Shown here piece by piece: positions 9,317-18,100 of a stretch of DNA of 64,000 nt; positions within the stretch are counted from its first letter, which is position 1, and each line of letters begins with the position of its first letter. Both the position numbers and the translations under genes were made by a program. Under the pieces are notes generated by a model that saw only the letters and a program-made list of their open reading frames with translations, was not told the DNA's origin and ran no database searches. This DNA is from Paenibacillus sp. FSL K6-0276. Lineage in GTDB: Bacteria; Bacillota; Bacilli; Paenibacillales; Paenibacillaceae. The stretch lies in NCBI RefSeq assembly GCF_037977235.1, contig NZ_CP150276.1, forward strand, positions 372,001 through 436,000, given 5' to 3'.

Positions 9317-9904
9317 ATGTCAGTGACGATCAGTCTTTCCAAAGGACAACGGATTGATCTTACCAAGACTAATCCAGGTTTAACAAAGGTAGTGGTTGGA
9401 TTGGGCTGGGACACTAACAAGTATAGTGGAGGTCAAGATTTTGACCTCGATGCTTCAGCGTTTCTGCTTCATGAAGACGGCAAAGCTAAAGGTGCAGATG
9501 ATTTTGTATTCTATAACAACCCAAATGGTGGTGCAGGTTCTGTAATCTACACGGGAGATAACCGTACAGGAGAAGGCGACGGAGATGACGAGCAAGTTAT
9601 CGTTGATTTCAGCAAAGTCCCTACCCATATTCAGCGTATTGGTATAACCGTAACGATTTATGATTACGAAACTCGTGCACAGAACTTTGGACAAGTATCC
9701 AATGCTTTCGTACGTGTTGTCGATGCTTCCACAGATCGTGAAGTACTCCGTTTCGACCTGGGTGAAGATTTCTCAACAGAGACGGCAGTTGTATTCTGTG
9801 AATTCTACCGTAATGGTGCGGATTGGAAGTTCCAGGCAGTAGGTAGTGGTTTTGGCGGCGGCCTTAGCGCATTGTGTAAAAATTATGGGCTGGACGCGCA
9901 ATAG
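9317..9904 (+). CDS. terD: TerD family stress protein, third copy
   Basis: A 195-residue TerD with an intact [17 protein letters not shown] calcium loop and [15 protein letters not shown] core, close to the second copy. Start: ATG 9317 lies only 2-3 bp after AAAGAAGG, while GTG 9323 has better spacing and gives the common TerD N-terminus (M)[12 protein letters not shown], so GTG 9323 is a credible alternative. Followed directly by a good terminator, so most transcripts from the ECF promoter may stop here. Confidence 0.94.
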   Translation: MSVTISLSKGQRIDLTKTNPGLTKVVVGLGWDTNKYSGGQDFDLDASAFLLHEDGKAKGADDFVFYNNPNGGAGSVIYTGDNRTGEGDGDDEQVIVDFSKVPTHIQRIGITVTIYDYETRAQNFGQVSNAFVRVVDASTDREVLRFDLGEDFSTETAVVFCEFYRNGADWKFQAVGSGFGGGLSALCKNYGLDAQ

Positions 9905-9912
9905 CATTTTCC

Positions 9913-9945
9913 GGGCGGGGTCATCACCGATCCTGCCCTTTTTTT
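9913..9945 (+). terminator. Terminator inside the Ter locus
   Basis: GGGCGGGGTC pairs with GATCCTGCCC over 10 bp (two G-T pairs), then seven T. It separates the three terD genes from the TerD-TerA gene. Confidence 0.75.
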
Positions 9946-9948
9946 AAA

Positions 9949-10046
9949 ATATAAGAAAGTATAAGTTTCACACAATACTATATGTCTTATATTTCTCGCT
10001 TAAACGCTTACCGTCCTTATAAGGACGCCGAAGGCGTTTATACTTG
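9949..10046. repeat. Two-hairpin intergenic repeat, copy A
   Basis: 98 bp, ATATAAG...TACTTG. Arms ATATAAGA/TCTTATAT and AGTAT/ATACT form hairpin 1. GTCCTTATAAGGAC nested in AAACGC/GCGTTT forms hairpin 2. Nearly identical to 10123-10220 and 57627-57723. Confidence 0.85.
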
Positions 10047-10060
10047 ATTAATTATGGATT

Positions 10061-10112
10061 CCCCACAAAGGACATGGAATAGGTCGTGAAGTATAAACTC
10101 CACTTTGTGGGG
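10061..10112. repeat. Short inverted-repeat element (CTTTGTGGGG type), copy 2
   Basis: CCCCACAAAG (10061-10070) and CTTTGTGGGG (10103-10112) form an inverted repeat, as in the gltD leader. It lies exactly between two copies of the 98-bp repeat. Confidence 0.65.
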
Positions 10113-10122
10113 TTATTTAAAA

Positions 10123-10220
10123 ATATAAGAAAGTATAAGTTTCACACGATACTTTATGTCTTATATTTCTCGCTTAAACGCTTGCCGTCCTTATAAGGAC
10201 GCCGAAGGCGTTTATGCTTG
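10123..10220. repeat. Two-hairpin intergenic repeat, copy B
   Basis: 98 bp, differing from copy A at only a few positions and in the same orientation. It ends 26 bp before the start codon of the TerD-TerA gene. Confidence 0.85.
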
Positions 10221-10245
10221 CTCCATTTATAAAGGTGGTGTAAGA

Positions 10246-11526
10246 ATGGGTATTACAGTTGTCAAAGGACAAAAGGTTGATTTAACTAAAGGACACCCTG
10301 GACTTGATTCTCTTATAGTAGAGATCGGATGGCAATCGCCATCTTCACTAGAGATTGATACTTCAGCTTTTCTGCTTGGAGCGCAAGGTAAAGTAAGCAA
10401 AGATGAGGATTTGATATTTTATAATAACCCGTCTACGCCTTATATCAGATATAAGGAAGTGCCCACATCAAACAATCTCAAGCAATTTGACGTGGAGCTA
10501 AACAAAGTTCCTTCTGATGTGATGAAACTCGCGTTTACACTTACCATTTATGATGGCGAGAAGCGAAGTCAAAGTTTTAGGCAGGTAAATCAGGCCTATT
10601 TTCGGATTCTGAATCAAGTGACAGGTGCGGAGCTTCTCCGATGTGATCTTGAAAATCATTTCTCCGTGGAAACGGCTGTTGTGGTAGGAGAATTATATAG
10701 ATATAACGGCGAATGGAAATTCAGCGCCATTGCTGCAGGTTTTGCTGGTGGTCTACAGGAACTGTGTCGGAACTTCGGGATAGAAGCGAACGATGAACCG
10801 GCACCGGCGCCTGCTGCTCCAAAGCCAGAGCTTAAACGTCAATCAGCGCCGATAGCGGAGCCTAAGCTTCAGATTCCACCTCTGCCTTCAGCTACACCTT
10901 CACCTGTATCACCTCCACCGATCAATCTCAACCTGAAGAAAATCGAACTCAAGAAAAAAGGTGATTCGATTAACCTGAAGAAATCAGCTGGTGGTTTGGG
11001 CGAATTGCTAATTAACCTCAACTGGAATCAGAAGCAGGGTGGAGGGCTTTTTAGTCGTAAAAACGGTGTGGATTTAGATCTTGCTTGTCTATATGAGCTG
11101 AAGAATGGCAGTAAGGGAGTAGTTCAAGCGCTAGGTAATGCTTTTGGCTCGTTAAACCAGCCTCCTTATGTCATGCTTGATGGAGATGATCGAACAGGCT
11201 CTGTAACAACCGGTGAGAATCTACGGATTAATGGTAGTAAAATTGCCGAAATTGAACGAATTCTAATTTTTTCTTTTATTTATAAAGGCGTTACCAATTG
11301 GTCAGAAGCTGACGGTGTTGTCACGATTACCCAGAGTGGTGGACCCGATATTATTGTCAATATGGACGAGCATAACAATCGCAAAGGCATGTGTGCTATC
11401 GCATTATTCCGGAATGTGAGTAATGAGACATTCAGTGTTGAACGGCTGGTCCAGTATTACAGTGGTCATCGGGAAATTGATGAAGCTTATGGATGGGGAC
11501 TGCGCTGGGTTGCTGGCAGTAAATAA
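10246..11526 (+). CDS. Double TerD/TerA-domain protein
   Basis: A 426-residue protein with two TerD-type domains. The N-terminal one (about 1-185) starts MGITVVKGQKVDLTK. A Pro/Ala/Lys-rich linker (about 186-240) leads to a C-terminal TerA-like domain (about 245-426) with VDLDLACLYEL and MLDGDDRTGSVTTGENL. The N-terminal domain lacks the usual GDGDGDDE calcium loop (it reads YKEVPTSNNLKQFDVEL), so only the C-terminal half keeps acidic metal-loop residues. ATG 10246 with AAAGGTGGTG upstream is preferred; the in-frame ATG at 10156 lies inside repeat copy B. The gene follows a terminator and repeats, so it may depend on read-through or its own promoter. TerC follows after 26 bp. Confidence 0.9.
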   Translation: MGITVVKGQKVDLTKGHPGLDSLIVEIGWQSPSSLEIDTSAFLLGAQGKVSKDEDLIFYNNPSTPYIRYKEVPTSNNLKQFDVELNKVPSDVMKLAFTLTIYDGEKRSQSFRQVNQAYFRILNQVTGAELLRCDLENHFSVETAVVVGELYRYNGEWKFSAIAAGFAGGLQELCRNFGIEANDEPAPAPAAPKPELKRQSAPIAEPKLQIPPLPSATPSPVSPPPINLNLKKIELKKKGDSINLKKSAGGLGELLINLNWNQKQGGGLFSRKNGVDLDLACLYELKNGSKGVVQALGNAFGSLNQPPYVMLDGDDRTGSVTTGENLRINGSKIAEIERILIFSFIYKGVTNWSEADGVVTITQSGGPDIIVNMDEHNNRKGMCAIALFRNVSNETFSVERLVQYYSGHREIDEAYGWGLRWVAGSK

Positions 11527-11552
11527 ACGATTTTTCCGGAGGCGCGAGTGTA

Positions 11553-12299
11553 ATGGATTGGTTCGCTGATTTTTTTAGAAATATTAGTGAGAACTACGGT
11601 CATTTTTTCTCATGGAGCGATGTGGTAGGTACGCTCTCTGACCCGGTTAGCTGGGGCATTATTGGTAGCTTAGTTCTGCTGGAAGGGCTGCTCTCTGCAG
11701 ATAATGCGCTTGTGCTCGCCGTCATGGTTAAGCATTTACCTAAAGAACAACAGAAGAAGGCACTCTTTTACGGTATTATAGGAGCTTATGTATTCAGATT
11801 TTTGGCTATCGGTCTCGGGACATTTCTTATCAAATTCATGTTGGTTAAGGTTCTCGGTGCAGCATATCTCTTTTATATCGCTTATAGCGGGTTATTTAAG
11901 GGCGGTGGCGATGACAAGATTGAGAATAAAGGCTTCTCTTTTTGGAAGACGGTTCTCCTTGTTGAATTAATGGATATTGCTTTCAGTATTGATAGTGTCA
12001 TCGCTGCATTTGGAGTTAGCAACCAGGTTTGGGTGCTCTTTATGGGTGGTATAATAGGCGTTCTGATGATGCGGGGAGTAGCGCAATTATTCTTGAAGCT
12101 CATTGATAAAATTCCGGAACTAGAGCGTGCTGCTTTTGCGCTTATTGCCATTATTGCTGGTAAAATGCTCGCAGGCGCTTTTGGATACGAAATGCCACAT
12201 GTATTATTCTTCTCAATTATTATTCTTGTATTCGGTGGTACGATACTTTACAGCGTACTGCGTAAGAAAAAAGAAGCTCAAAGAAATGCACGATTTTAA
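11553..12299 (+). CDS. terC: TerC family integral membrane protein
   Basis: A 248-residue polytopic membrane protein with about seven hydrophobic segments. The TerC signatures are LLSADNALVLAVMVKHLP near residue 45 and LMDIAFSIDSVIAAFGV near residue 140, each with membrane-embedded acidic residues. The C-terminus is basic and cytoplasmic. TerC proteins are linked to Mn2+ handling and tellurite resistance, and in these loci are thought to anchor Ter complexes at the membrane. RBS CGGAGGCG lies upstream. No terminator with a T-run follows, only a short ACCTG/CAGGT hairpin. Confidence 0.93.
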   Translation: MDWFADFFRNISENYGHFFSWSDVVGTLSDPVSWGIIGSLVLLEGLLSADNALVLAVMVKHLPKEQQKKALFYGIIGAYVFRFLAIGLGTFLIKFMLVKVLGAAYLFYIAYSGLFKGGGDDKIENKGFSFWKTVLLVELMDIAFSIDSVIAAFGVSNQVWVLFMGGIIGVLMMRGVAQLFLKLIDKIPELERAAFALIAIIAGKMLAGAFGYEMPHVLFFSIIILVFGGTILYSVLRKKKEAQRNARF

Positions 12300-12343
12300 A
12301 GTTAGTTGAACACCTGCTTTCAGGTAATCGTATATGTTTATAG

Positions 12344-12420
12344 CGTAGGCCTTCACTTATATATGAGAGAACCGGATAGGGTATAGCTGGTTCTGCCACT
12401 CTCTATAGGAGAGGCCTATG
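12344..12420 (+). other. Structured intergenic segment between terC and the biosynthetic module
   Basis: CGTAGGCCTT (12344-12353) pairs with GAGGCCTATG (12411-12420) over 10 bp. Inside it, AGAACC (12368-12373) pairs with GGTTCT (12389-12394). A further TTTTGC/GCAAAA hairpin precedes the next RBS. No known riboswitch class was recognised. Confidence 0.45.
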
Positions 12421-12462
12421 TTTGTTTTGCTTGGCTTCGCAAAACTATAAGGGGGAACCATC

Positions 12463-13671
12463 TTGAGATACTTCGATTACCTGACGAAAGAACAAGAAAT
12501 AGCCTTATTTTATAATCCTCCGATTTCATTTAACCATACTACGAGCAAGGATCTGCTGGCTCATGCTGTGGGTGCTGCCCTTTATATGCCGGCAACTCGT
12601 GCTAGTGTTCCTGAAGACATTGTGAAGCTTAAAAGTGCAGGACTTGTAACCGTTATTATTGATCTGGAGGATGCAATTGGAGATAACGAGGTTGACCATG
12701 CAGAGGAGTCTCTCATCCAGCATCTTATTTTTCTCGCCGCATATGCGGAGAATGAACCAGGTGGGAGTGATAGTCTTCCGCTTCTTTTCATCCGAGTTCG
12801 TAATCCAGAGCAGCTGCGGCAGCTGATTTTTCGATTAGGATCTTTGGTTACGATGTTAACGGGTTTTGTTTTTCCTAAGTTTTCGGTCGACAACGGAATC
12901 CAATATTTTGAGGCGATAGCCGATTACAATAGAACGCGAAGCTACTCAGACCCTGTGCTGTATGGCATGCCAATACTGGAAAGTGCGCCAATTATTTACC
13001 GGGAGAGCCGGGTAGAGAGTCTTGTATCTATTCGTAATCTGCTAGGGAACTATCGCGAATATGTGTTAAACGTTAGAATTGGAGCAACAGATTTCTCTAG
13101 TTTATTCGGACTGCGTCGTAGTCCTGATATTAGTATCTATGATCTTACCCCTATTCGAGACTGCATATCGGATATTATTAATATTTTTGGTAGAGTGGAA
13201 GAAGGGTATGTAATTTCCGGACCAGTCTGGGAATATTTTGCGAATAAAGGGCATCGGGTGCTCAGGCCACAGCTACGGCAGACTCCGTTTGAGGACACCT
13301 ATGGTAAAAACGGCCGCGACATGCGAAATAGTTACATTTCTAGCAGCATGGATGGGCTTATTCGTGAAGTGATTTTAGATAAGGAAAATGGGATCTTGGG
13401 GAAGACGATTATACATCCCTCTCACCTCAGACCTGTTCAGGCCATGTATACGGTAATGCACGAGGAATATGTTGACGCCTGCAGTATCGTAGAGAGTAAT
13501 GATGGTAGCCTTGGAGTCTTCAAGAGTCAATATTCTAATAAGATGAATGAAATCAAGCCACATTTGAACTGGGCAAAACGGATTTTATTACGATCACAAA
13601 TATACGGGGTGTTACATGAACAACAGCATTTTGTCGGATTATTACCCGAAAACGAATTTACACACGTATAA
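12463..13671 (+). CDS. HpcH/HpaI aldolase - citrate lyase beta-like protein of the Ter module
   Basis: A 402-residue TIM-barrel C-C bond lyase of the CitE type. The N-terminal strand is ALYMPATRASVPEDI. Acidic metal-site motif VTVIIDLEDAIGDNEVDHAE follows near residue 62, then LPLLFIRVRN with the substrate-binding Arg. Later: GFVFPKFS, MPILESAPIIY and VLNVRIGATDFSSLFGLRR. The family accompanies TerD/TelA operons with two PRTases, a HAD phosphatase and an ATP-grasp enzyme. Start TTG 12463 has AAGGGGG 7 bp upstream. The next gene overlaps its end by 56 bp. Substrate unknown. Confidence 0.87.
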   Translation: MRYFDYLTKEQEIALFYNPPISFNHTTSKDLLAHAVGAALYMPATRASVPEDIVKLKSAGLVTVIIDLEDAIGDNEVDHAEESLIQHLIFLAAYAENEPGGSDSLPLLFIRVRNPEQLRQLIFRLGSLVTMLTGFVFPKFSVDNGIQYFEAIADYNRTRSYSDPVLYGMPILESAPIIYRESRVESLVSIRNLLGNYREYVLNVRIGATDFSSLFGLRRSPDISIYDLTPIRDCISDIINIFGRVEEGYVISGPVWEYFANKGHRVLRPQLRQTPFEDTYGKNGRDMRNSYISSSMDGLIREVILDKENGILGKTIIHPSHLRPVQAMYTVMHEEYVDACSIVESNDGSLGVFKSQYSNKMNEIKPHLNWAKRILLRSQIYGVLHEQQHFVGLLPENEFTHV

Positions 13672-15058
13672 CATAGTCGAGAACCTGCAGGTCGCGGTTA
13701 CCGAAACATCTAACCCTTTTCATATGCCTGTGGATGCTTTATTCTCCATGGCGGCCCGAATTAATAAGAAGCGCTCTTTTCTATTCGTCAGCAAGGTACT
13801 TGGTAAACATATCCCAGTCAATCCATACACCCCGCTGTTAAGTGGGGCTGCACTGGGACTGCTGTTATATCAGGAGATGAATGGTGATTCTGCGGATAAT
13901 GATTGTATGAAAGACTTATTGGATAAAGCTGTACACGGACTGATCCACCCTGAGTCTGCCAAGGAAGCCTATCAGCATTTGTTAGCCGCGCGGCTAGTTC
14001 TTCCTAGGCCCGTTGTCTTTATTGGCTTTGCTGAGACTGCAACTGCACTGGGTCACAGTGTGTACAACATGTTTGCTGATGCTGCATCATATATTCATAC
14101 TACGCGTGAACAAATTCTCGATTTGGAGTCGATTGTTAGCTTTGAAGAGGAGCATTCACATGCGGTTGACCATCTATGTTACGCCTTAAACGCTGAACTA
14201 TTATCAGGGACTGAGCCGATTATATTGGTGGATGATGAGATTACAACGGGGAATACAGCAATTAATACGATCCGTGATATTCAGTCCAAATTCCCTCGGG
14301 AGGAATATGTAGTCGTTTCTATTTTGGATTGGAGGAGCGGCAATAATCTTCACACCTATAGCGAGTTAGAACAGGAACTGGGGATTCGGATTAAGTCCTT
14401 GTGTCTGCTTCAGGGTAGTATTGAAGTAAAAGGCACGCCTTCGCTTCATGCTAGGAATGACAAAGATTTGTTATCTTCTTCAGTGGAATCCGAAGTGGTG
14501 ACAACCTATGTGGTGGACGGTTTAGAACGTCTGCAGGTGACATCCATAGATTCATATGGTGACACCAACACATCCCCTTATGTGAAATACAGCGGACGTT
14601 TCGGACTGGAGTCGCTGAATAATGATGAGGTTGATTTAGGCGTAACCCGGATAGCCGCGCAGCTTAGAGAACTACGAGAAGAAGATTCTAGGACTCTAGT
14701 GATGGGTGTAGGGGAATTTATGTATCTTCCTATGCGGATAGCGGCTGAGATGGGGGAAGGTATTTCATATCAGTCCTCTACTCGTAGTCCAATCCACCCT
14801 GATCGTCGACCGGATTACGGGGTACATAGTGCTGCGGCATATCCTTCAGCTGGCGACCCGAAAATTACAAACTTTATTTATAATGTGGACCCTGATCAGT
14901 ATGATGATATATTCGTGCTGATTGAGCGTGATGTACCGCATGAGCGAATGAAACCGATGCTTGATATACTGAAGAAACTGGCCCGCCATAAAGTGCATCT
15001 TATTGTGCTGACCCCTGAAAGAAGAAGTGGAGGCCCCCAGTATGAAGGGAACAAGTAA
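13616..15058 (+). CDS. Phosphoribosyltransferase-TRSP two-domain protein
   Basis: A 480-residue protein. The N-terminal two thirds is a PRTase-like fold: FIGFAETATALGHSVYNMF is the hood/substrate region and EPIILVDDEITTGNTAINTI (about 200) is the PRPP-binding loop with adjacent acidic residues. The C-terminal TRSP domain contains the eponymous motif in YQSSTRSPIHPDRRPDYG (about 385). By the published comparative analysis of Ter systems (Anantharaman, Iyer and Aravind, 2012) such proteins are predicted to help make a nucleoside-like metabolite. Overlaps its neighbours at both ends, which suggests translational coupling. No enzyme activity is proven to my knowledge. Confidence 0.87.
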   Translation: MNNSILSDYYPKTNLHTYNIVENLQVAVTETSNPFHMPVDALFSMAARINKKRSFLFVSKVLGKHIPVNPYTPLLSGAALGLLLYQEMNGDSADNDCMKDLLDKAVHGLIHPESAKEAYQHLLAARLVLPRPVVFIGFAETATALGHSVYNMFADAASYIHTTREQILDLESIVSFEEEHSHAVDHLCYALNAELLSGTEPIILVDDEITTGNTAINTIRDIQSKFPREEYVVVSILDWRSGNNLHTYSELEQELGIRIKSLCLLQGSIEVKGTPSLHARNDKDLLSSSVESEVVTTYVVDGLERLQVTSIDSYGDTNTSPYVKYSGRFGLESLNNDEVDLGVTRIAAQLRELREEDSRTLVMGVGEFMYLPMRIAAEMGEGISYQSSTRSPIHPDRRPDYGVHSAAAYPSAGDPKITNFIYNVDPDQYDDIFVLIERDVPHERMKPMLDILKKLARHKVHLIVLTPERRSGGPQYEGNK

Positions 15059-16193
15059 TCATAAAGTCATGGACAAAAAAATAGCAGAACCGGTTCCGCT
15101 AGGTAGCTATCCACCGTCAGATGTTACGTTTCTGCTCAAGGATCTTAGTAATGTTTCGCTGGAGCTGGCGACGGAAGAAAGGGAGGAAGCTATTCAATCG
15201 GGTGTCCATTATTCTGAGATGCTGCCCGTTGAATATCAGCCTACCGAGCAGTATATTGAATTGTTTCATGAGACGCTGCAGCAATCGGCTAAGAAGGTAG
15301 CTTTAGCTGTTGCCATTGTTTCTGAAATGATTGTCGCAAGAAGAGGGCTAGGAAGTGTGCTTGTCTCTTTAGCTAGAGCAGGAACACCAGTTGGTATACT
15401 CATTAAGCGTTATATAGCAGAGAGATACGGAGTAGATCTACCGCATTATAGTATTTCTATTATTCGGGGCAAAGGTATAGATGAGAATGCGATACTCTAC
15501 ATTCTGCAGAAGCATGGACTTGATGCTGACTTGCAGTTTGTAGATGGATGGACAGGAAAAGGGGCTATCCGTGGGGTGCTGATTGATTCTTGCAACAGCC
15601 TCTATGAGAAGTATGGTATTCGATTAAATGATGATCTTGCTGTGTTGGCCGATCCGGGAAACTGTGCAGGAACGTTTGGGACTCGAGAAGACTATCTCAT
15701 TCCTAGCGCCTGCTTAAATTCTACCGTATCAGGGCTGATGAGCCGAACGGTGTTACACGCTGATCTCATTGGTCCCGAGGAGTTTCATGGTTCAAAGTTT
15801 TATAAGGAGTGGTTGGATGCGGACGAGTCCAATGTATTCATTGATACAATTTGCCCGTATTTTCCTTCCGTAGTAGCAGAAGCGAAGAGCGCTTGTGAAC
15901 AGATGCTGGAGCATCCGCCAGAAATCACTTGGCAGGGTCTTCGTGATATTCAGAGTATTCAGGAGACTTTCGGCATAGATAACATTAATCTGGTAAAGCC
16001 GGGGGTTGGTGAAACAACCCGTGTACTACTGCGCAGAGTACCCTGGAAAATTCTTGTCGATACTATGGATAATCCGAATCTAAGGCATATTCTTCTCTTA
16101 GCGAAGGACCGGGGCGTTCCAGTTGAGATATTTCCTGGAATGACGTACTCCTGTTGCGGAATAATTAAACCGCTGAAAGGGGAGACAGAATGA
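15042..16193 (+). CDS. Second PRTase-like protein with C-terminal PELOTA domain (StiP family)
   Basis: A 383-residue protein often annotated as cysteine protease StiP, although the core reads as a PRTase-like fold: GLGSVLVSLARAGTPVGIL, then HYSISIIRGKGIDENAI and KGAIRGVLIDSCNSLYEKYG. The last 90 residues (NLVKPGVGETTRVLLRRVPW to IFPGMTYSCCGIIKPL) resemble a PELOTA/L7Ae-type RNA-binding domain. ATG 15042 is chosen because GGAGG ends 8 bp upstream; a GTG at 15027 sits on the RBS. Overlaps the previous gene by 17 bp and the next by 4 bp (ATGA). Confidence 0.86.
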   Translation: MKGTSNHKVMDKKIAEPVPLGSYPPSDVTFLLKDLSNVSLELATEEREEAIQSGVHYSEMLPVEYQPTEQYIELFHETLQQSAKKVALAVAIVSEMIVARRGLGSVLVSLARAGTPVGILIKRYIAERYGVDLPHYSISIIRGKGIDENAILYILQKHGLDADLQFVDGWTGKGAIRGVLIDSCNSLYEKYGIRLNDDLAVLADPGNCAGTFGTREDYLIPSACLNSTVSGLMSRTVLHADLIGPEEFHGSKFYKEWLDADESNVFIDTICPYFPSVVAEAKSACEQMLEHPPEITWQGLRDIQSIQETFGIDNINLVKPGVGETTRVLLRRVPWKILVDTMDNPNLRHILLLAKDRGVPVEIFPGMTYSCCGIIKPLKGETE

Positions 16194-17023
16194 TATATGC
16201 TAGTGATCTAGATCGTACTTTGATCTATTCTTTAGGTGCAATTGGTGTTCCTGAGAATACTCCGGGTCTAATTCCGGCGGAAATCATAGAGGGAAAGACA
16301 AGATCCTATATTTCGCAGCAGGCATTGAATCAGCTGTTGGATCTTACCGCACGGGTTATTTTTATCCCGGTTACTACGCGTACGATACAACAATATAAGC
16401 GTATTAATCTGTTTCAGGAAACGGTCATACCTGACTATGCGGTTACAAGCAATGGGGGAAATATCCTAATCGGTGGTGTTGTCGATAAGGAATGGAGAGA
16501 ATCAATCGGTAGATTGGTAGCTCGTCACTCTGCTGGGGCTGAAGAAGTTAGATCATATATCAAAGCTGTTGTACGTGAGGATTGGATTATTAGCGAGCAT
16601 TATTGTGATGATCTATTCTATTCCTTCATGGTTTATCGGGATCAGTTGCCTCTAGATGAAATCACCAATCTATCAGATCGGCTCTACAACCTCGGCTGGA
16701 GAGTTTCTTTACAAGGCCGCAAGCTGTACGCTGTGCCGGCAGCGGTGAACAAAAGCGACGCTATACTTCATTTGCGGCGCACAGTTCGCTCTGAACCTAT
16801 GGTAGCCTCCGGGGATTCACTGCTAGATAAGAGTCTGCTTGAGAGTGCCGACTATGCTATTGCCCCTTGTCATGGTGAAATATTTGCAGAGCAGCAGAGT
16901 GGTCTTGTAAAATCAAGGTATCCGTTTACCAAAGAATCAGGCGTATTTGCTGGGGATGAGATTTTGCAGTATGTAAATATGATCTATAATAATCTAACTG
17001 CATTGGGAGTGGGGCCACTATGA
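16190..17023 (+). CDS. HAD family phosphatase of the Ter module
   Basis: A 277-residue HAD-superfamily hydrolase. Motif I is ASDLDRTLIYS with nucleophile Asp and acid/base Asp at the extreme N-terminus. Motif II is FIPVTTRT. Motif III/IV is near MVASGDSLLDKSLLESADYA. A C2-type cap lies between. The arrangement is like Cof/sucrose-phosphatase enzymes. ATGA overlaps with both neighbours indicate a tightly coupled operon. Likely role: dephosphorylating a phosphoribosylated intermediate made by the upstream PRTases (inference). Confidence 0.87.
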   Translation: MIYASDLDRTLIYSLGAIGVPENTPGLIPAEIIEGKTRSYISQQALNQLLDLTARVIFIPVTTRTIQQYKRINLFQETVIPDYAVTSNGGNILIGGVVDKEWRESIGRLVARHSAGAEEVRSYIKAVVREDWIISEHYCDDLFYSFMVYRDQLPLDEITNLSDRLYNLGWRVSLQGRKLYAVPAAVNKSDAILHLRRTVRSEPMVASGDSLLDKSLLESADYAIAPCHGEIFAEQQSGLVKSRYPFTKESGVFAGDEILQYVNMIYNNLTALGVGPL

Positions 17024-18075
17024 AAAAGGTAAATATTTATTTCAATCGTTGGTTTTCCGTGGCTTACCATTATATGAATCTCCTCCGCAATAACGAGGAT
17101 GGTATACCAGTTCAAATATTTGCAACACACCCGGATATCCGCCATATGTCGCTACAAGGTGCTGACTTTGCTGAAACCGAGCCGGCGCTGAAGGGGATAG
17201 AATATGTTCAGTTTTGCGTTGATTTCTGTCGGCGTAATGAGATCGATGTTTTTATTCCTCGGTTGCATATGCTTGATATTGCTTTACATGTGGCAATGTT
17301 TGATGCGATTGGTACGAAGGTGCTGGTCTGCAGAGATCTTGATCTGCTGGAGTCCATTATGGACAAAGGTAAATTTTACGAGAATGTTAGTGAGCAGGGC
17401 ATCATGAGTATCCCAGATTATCATGTAGTTAGTACAGCCGAGCAATTTAAAGAGGCTTACGAGGACCTTGTTGCCAAAGGGCATCGTGTCTGCTTTAAGC
17501 CTACTGAAACCGAAGGTGGGCTAGGCTTCCGCATTATCGACAATACCCGTGATCCTCTTCAAGAGCTTTTTGGGTATGTGACCCCATTGATTACGTTTGA
17601 TGATGCCTATCGTATTCTTGCAAGCAGAACGACTTTCCCTGATTTGATGGTTATGGAATTGCTGGAGGGTTACGAGTATAGTATAGATTGTCTGGCAGAT
17701 GAGAACGGTAAGTTGTTAGTGGCTGTGCCACGTCGTAAAGTGGGCGGTCGTCTGCGATTGATGGAGCATATTCCTGAACTGGAGGAGATTGCGGCTAGAG
17801 TTGCAGAAGTTTATAAAATCCCTTTCAATTTCAATATTCAAATGAAATACAATGGAGATACGCCAAAGTTGTTGGAAATTAACCCACGAATGTCCGGTGG
17901 ACTGCATATGTCATGTCTGTCAGGGATTAACTTTCCTTATTTAGCCGTCAAAAGCGCACTCGGTGGCGAGGTTCAGCCTATGAATTTTGAAGGAGATGTA
18001 TTGGCTAGCCATCTGGAGCAACCGATGATTATGAAAATAAACGGCGAATCCGTCATTCCGGATGCTGTGAATTGA
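17020..18075 (+). CDS. ATP-grasp enzyme of the Ter module
   Basis: A 351-residue ATP-grasp ligase. The nucleotide-binding half includes GHRVCFKPTETEGGLGFRII (lysine plus Gly-rich loop, about 157). The Mg-binding segments are VMELLEGYEYSIDCLADENG and FNIQMKYNGDTPKLLEINPR. It should join a carboxylate to an amine or thiol partner using ATP, the final condensation step proposed for this pathway; the substrates are unknown. Overlaps the HAD gene by 4 bp and is followed 25 bp later by the XpaC-like gene. Confidence 0.89.
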   Translation: MKKVNIYFNRWFSVAYHYMNLLRNNEDGIPVQIFATHPDIRHMSLQGADFAETEPALKGIEYVQFCVDFCRRNEIDVFIPRLHMLDIALHVAMFDAIGTKVLVCRDLDLLESIMDKGKFYENVSEQGIMSIPDYHVVSTAEQFKEAYEDLVAKGHRVCFKPTETEGGLGFRIIDNTRDPLQELFGYVTPLITFDDAYRILASRTTFPDLMVMELLEGYEYSIDCLADENGKLLVAVPRRKVGGRLRLMEHIPELEEIAARVAEVYKIPFNFNIQMKYNGDTPKLLEINPRMSGGLHMSCLSGINFPYLAVKSALGGEVQPMNFEGDVLASHLEQPMIMKINGESVIPDAVN

Positions 18076-18100
18076 GCGTTCATAAAGTCGCTCACAAGAG

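Noticed and set aside
10156..10245. Upstream start for the TerD-TerA gene
   Set aside because: These 30 codons are translated from repeat copy B; ATG 10246 has a proper RBS and the family N-terminus.
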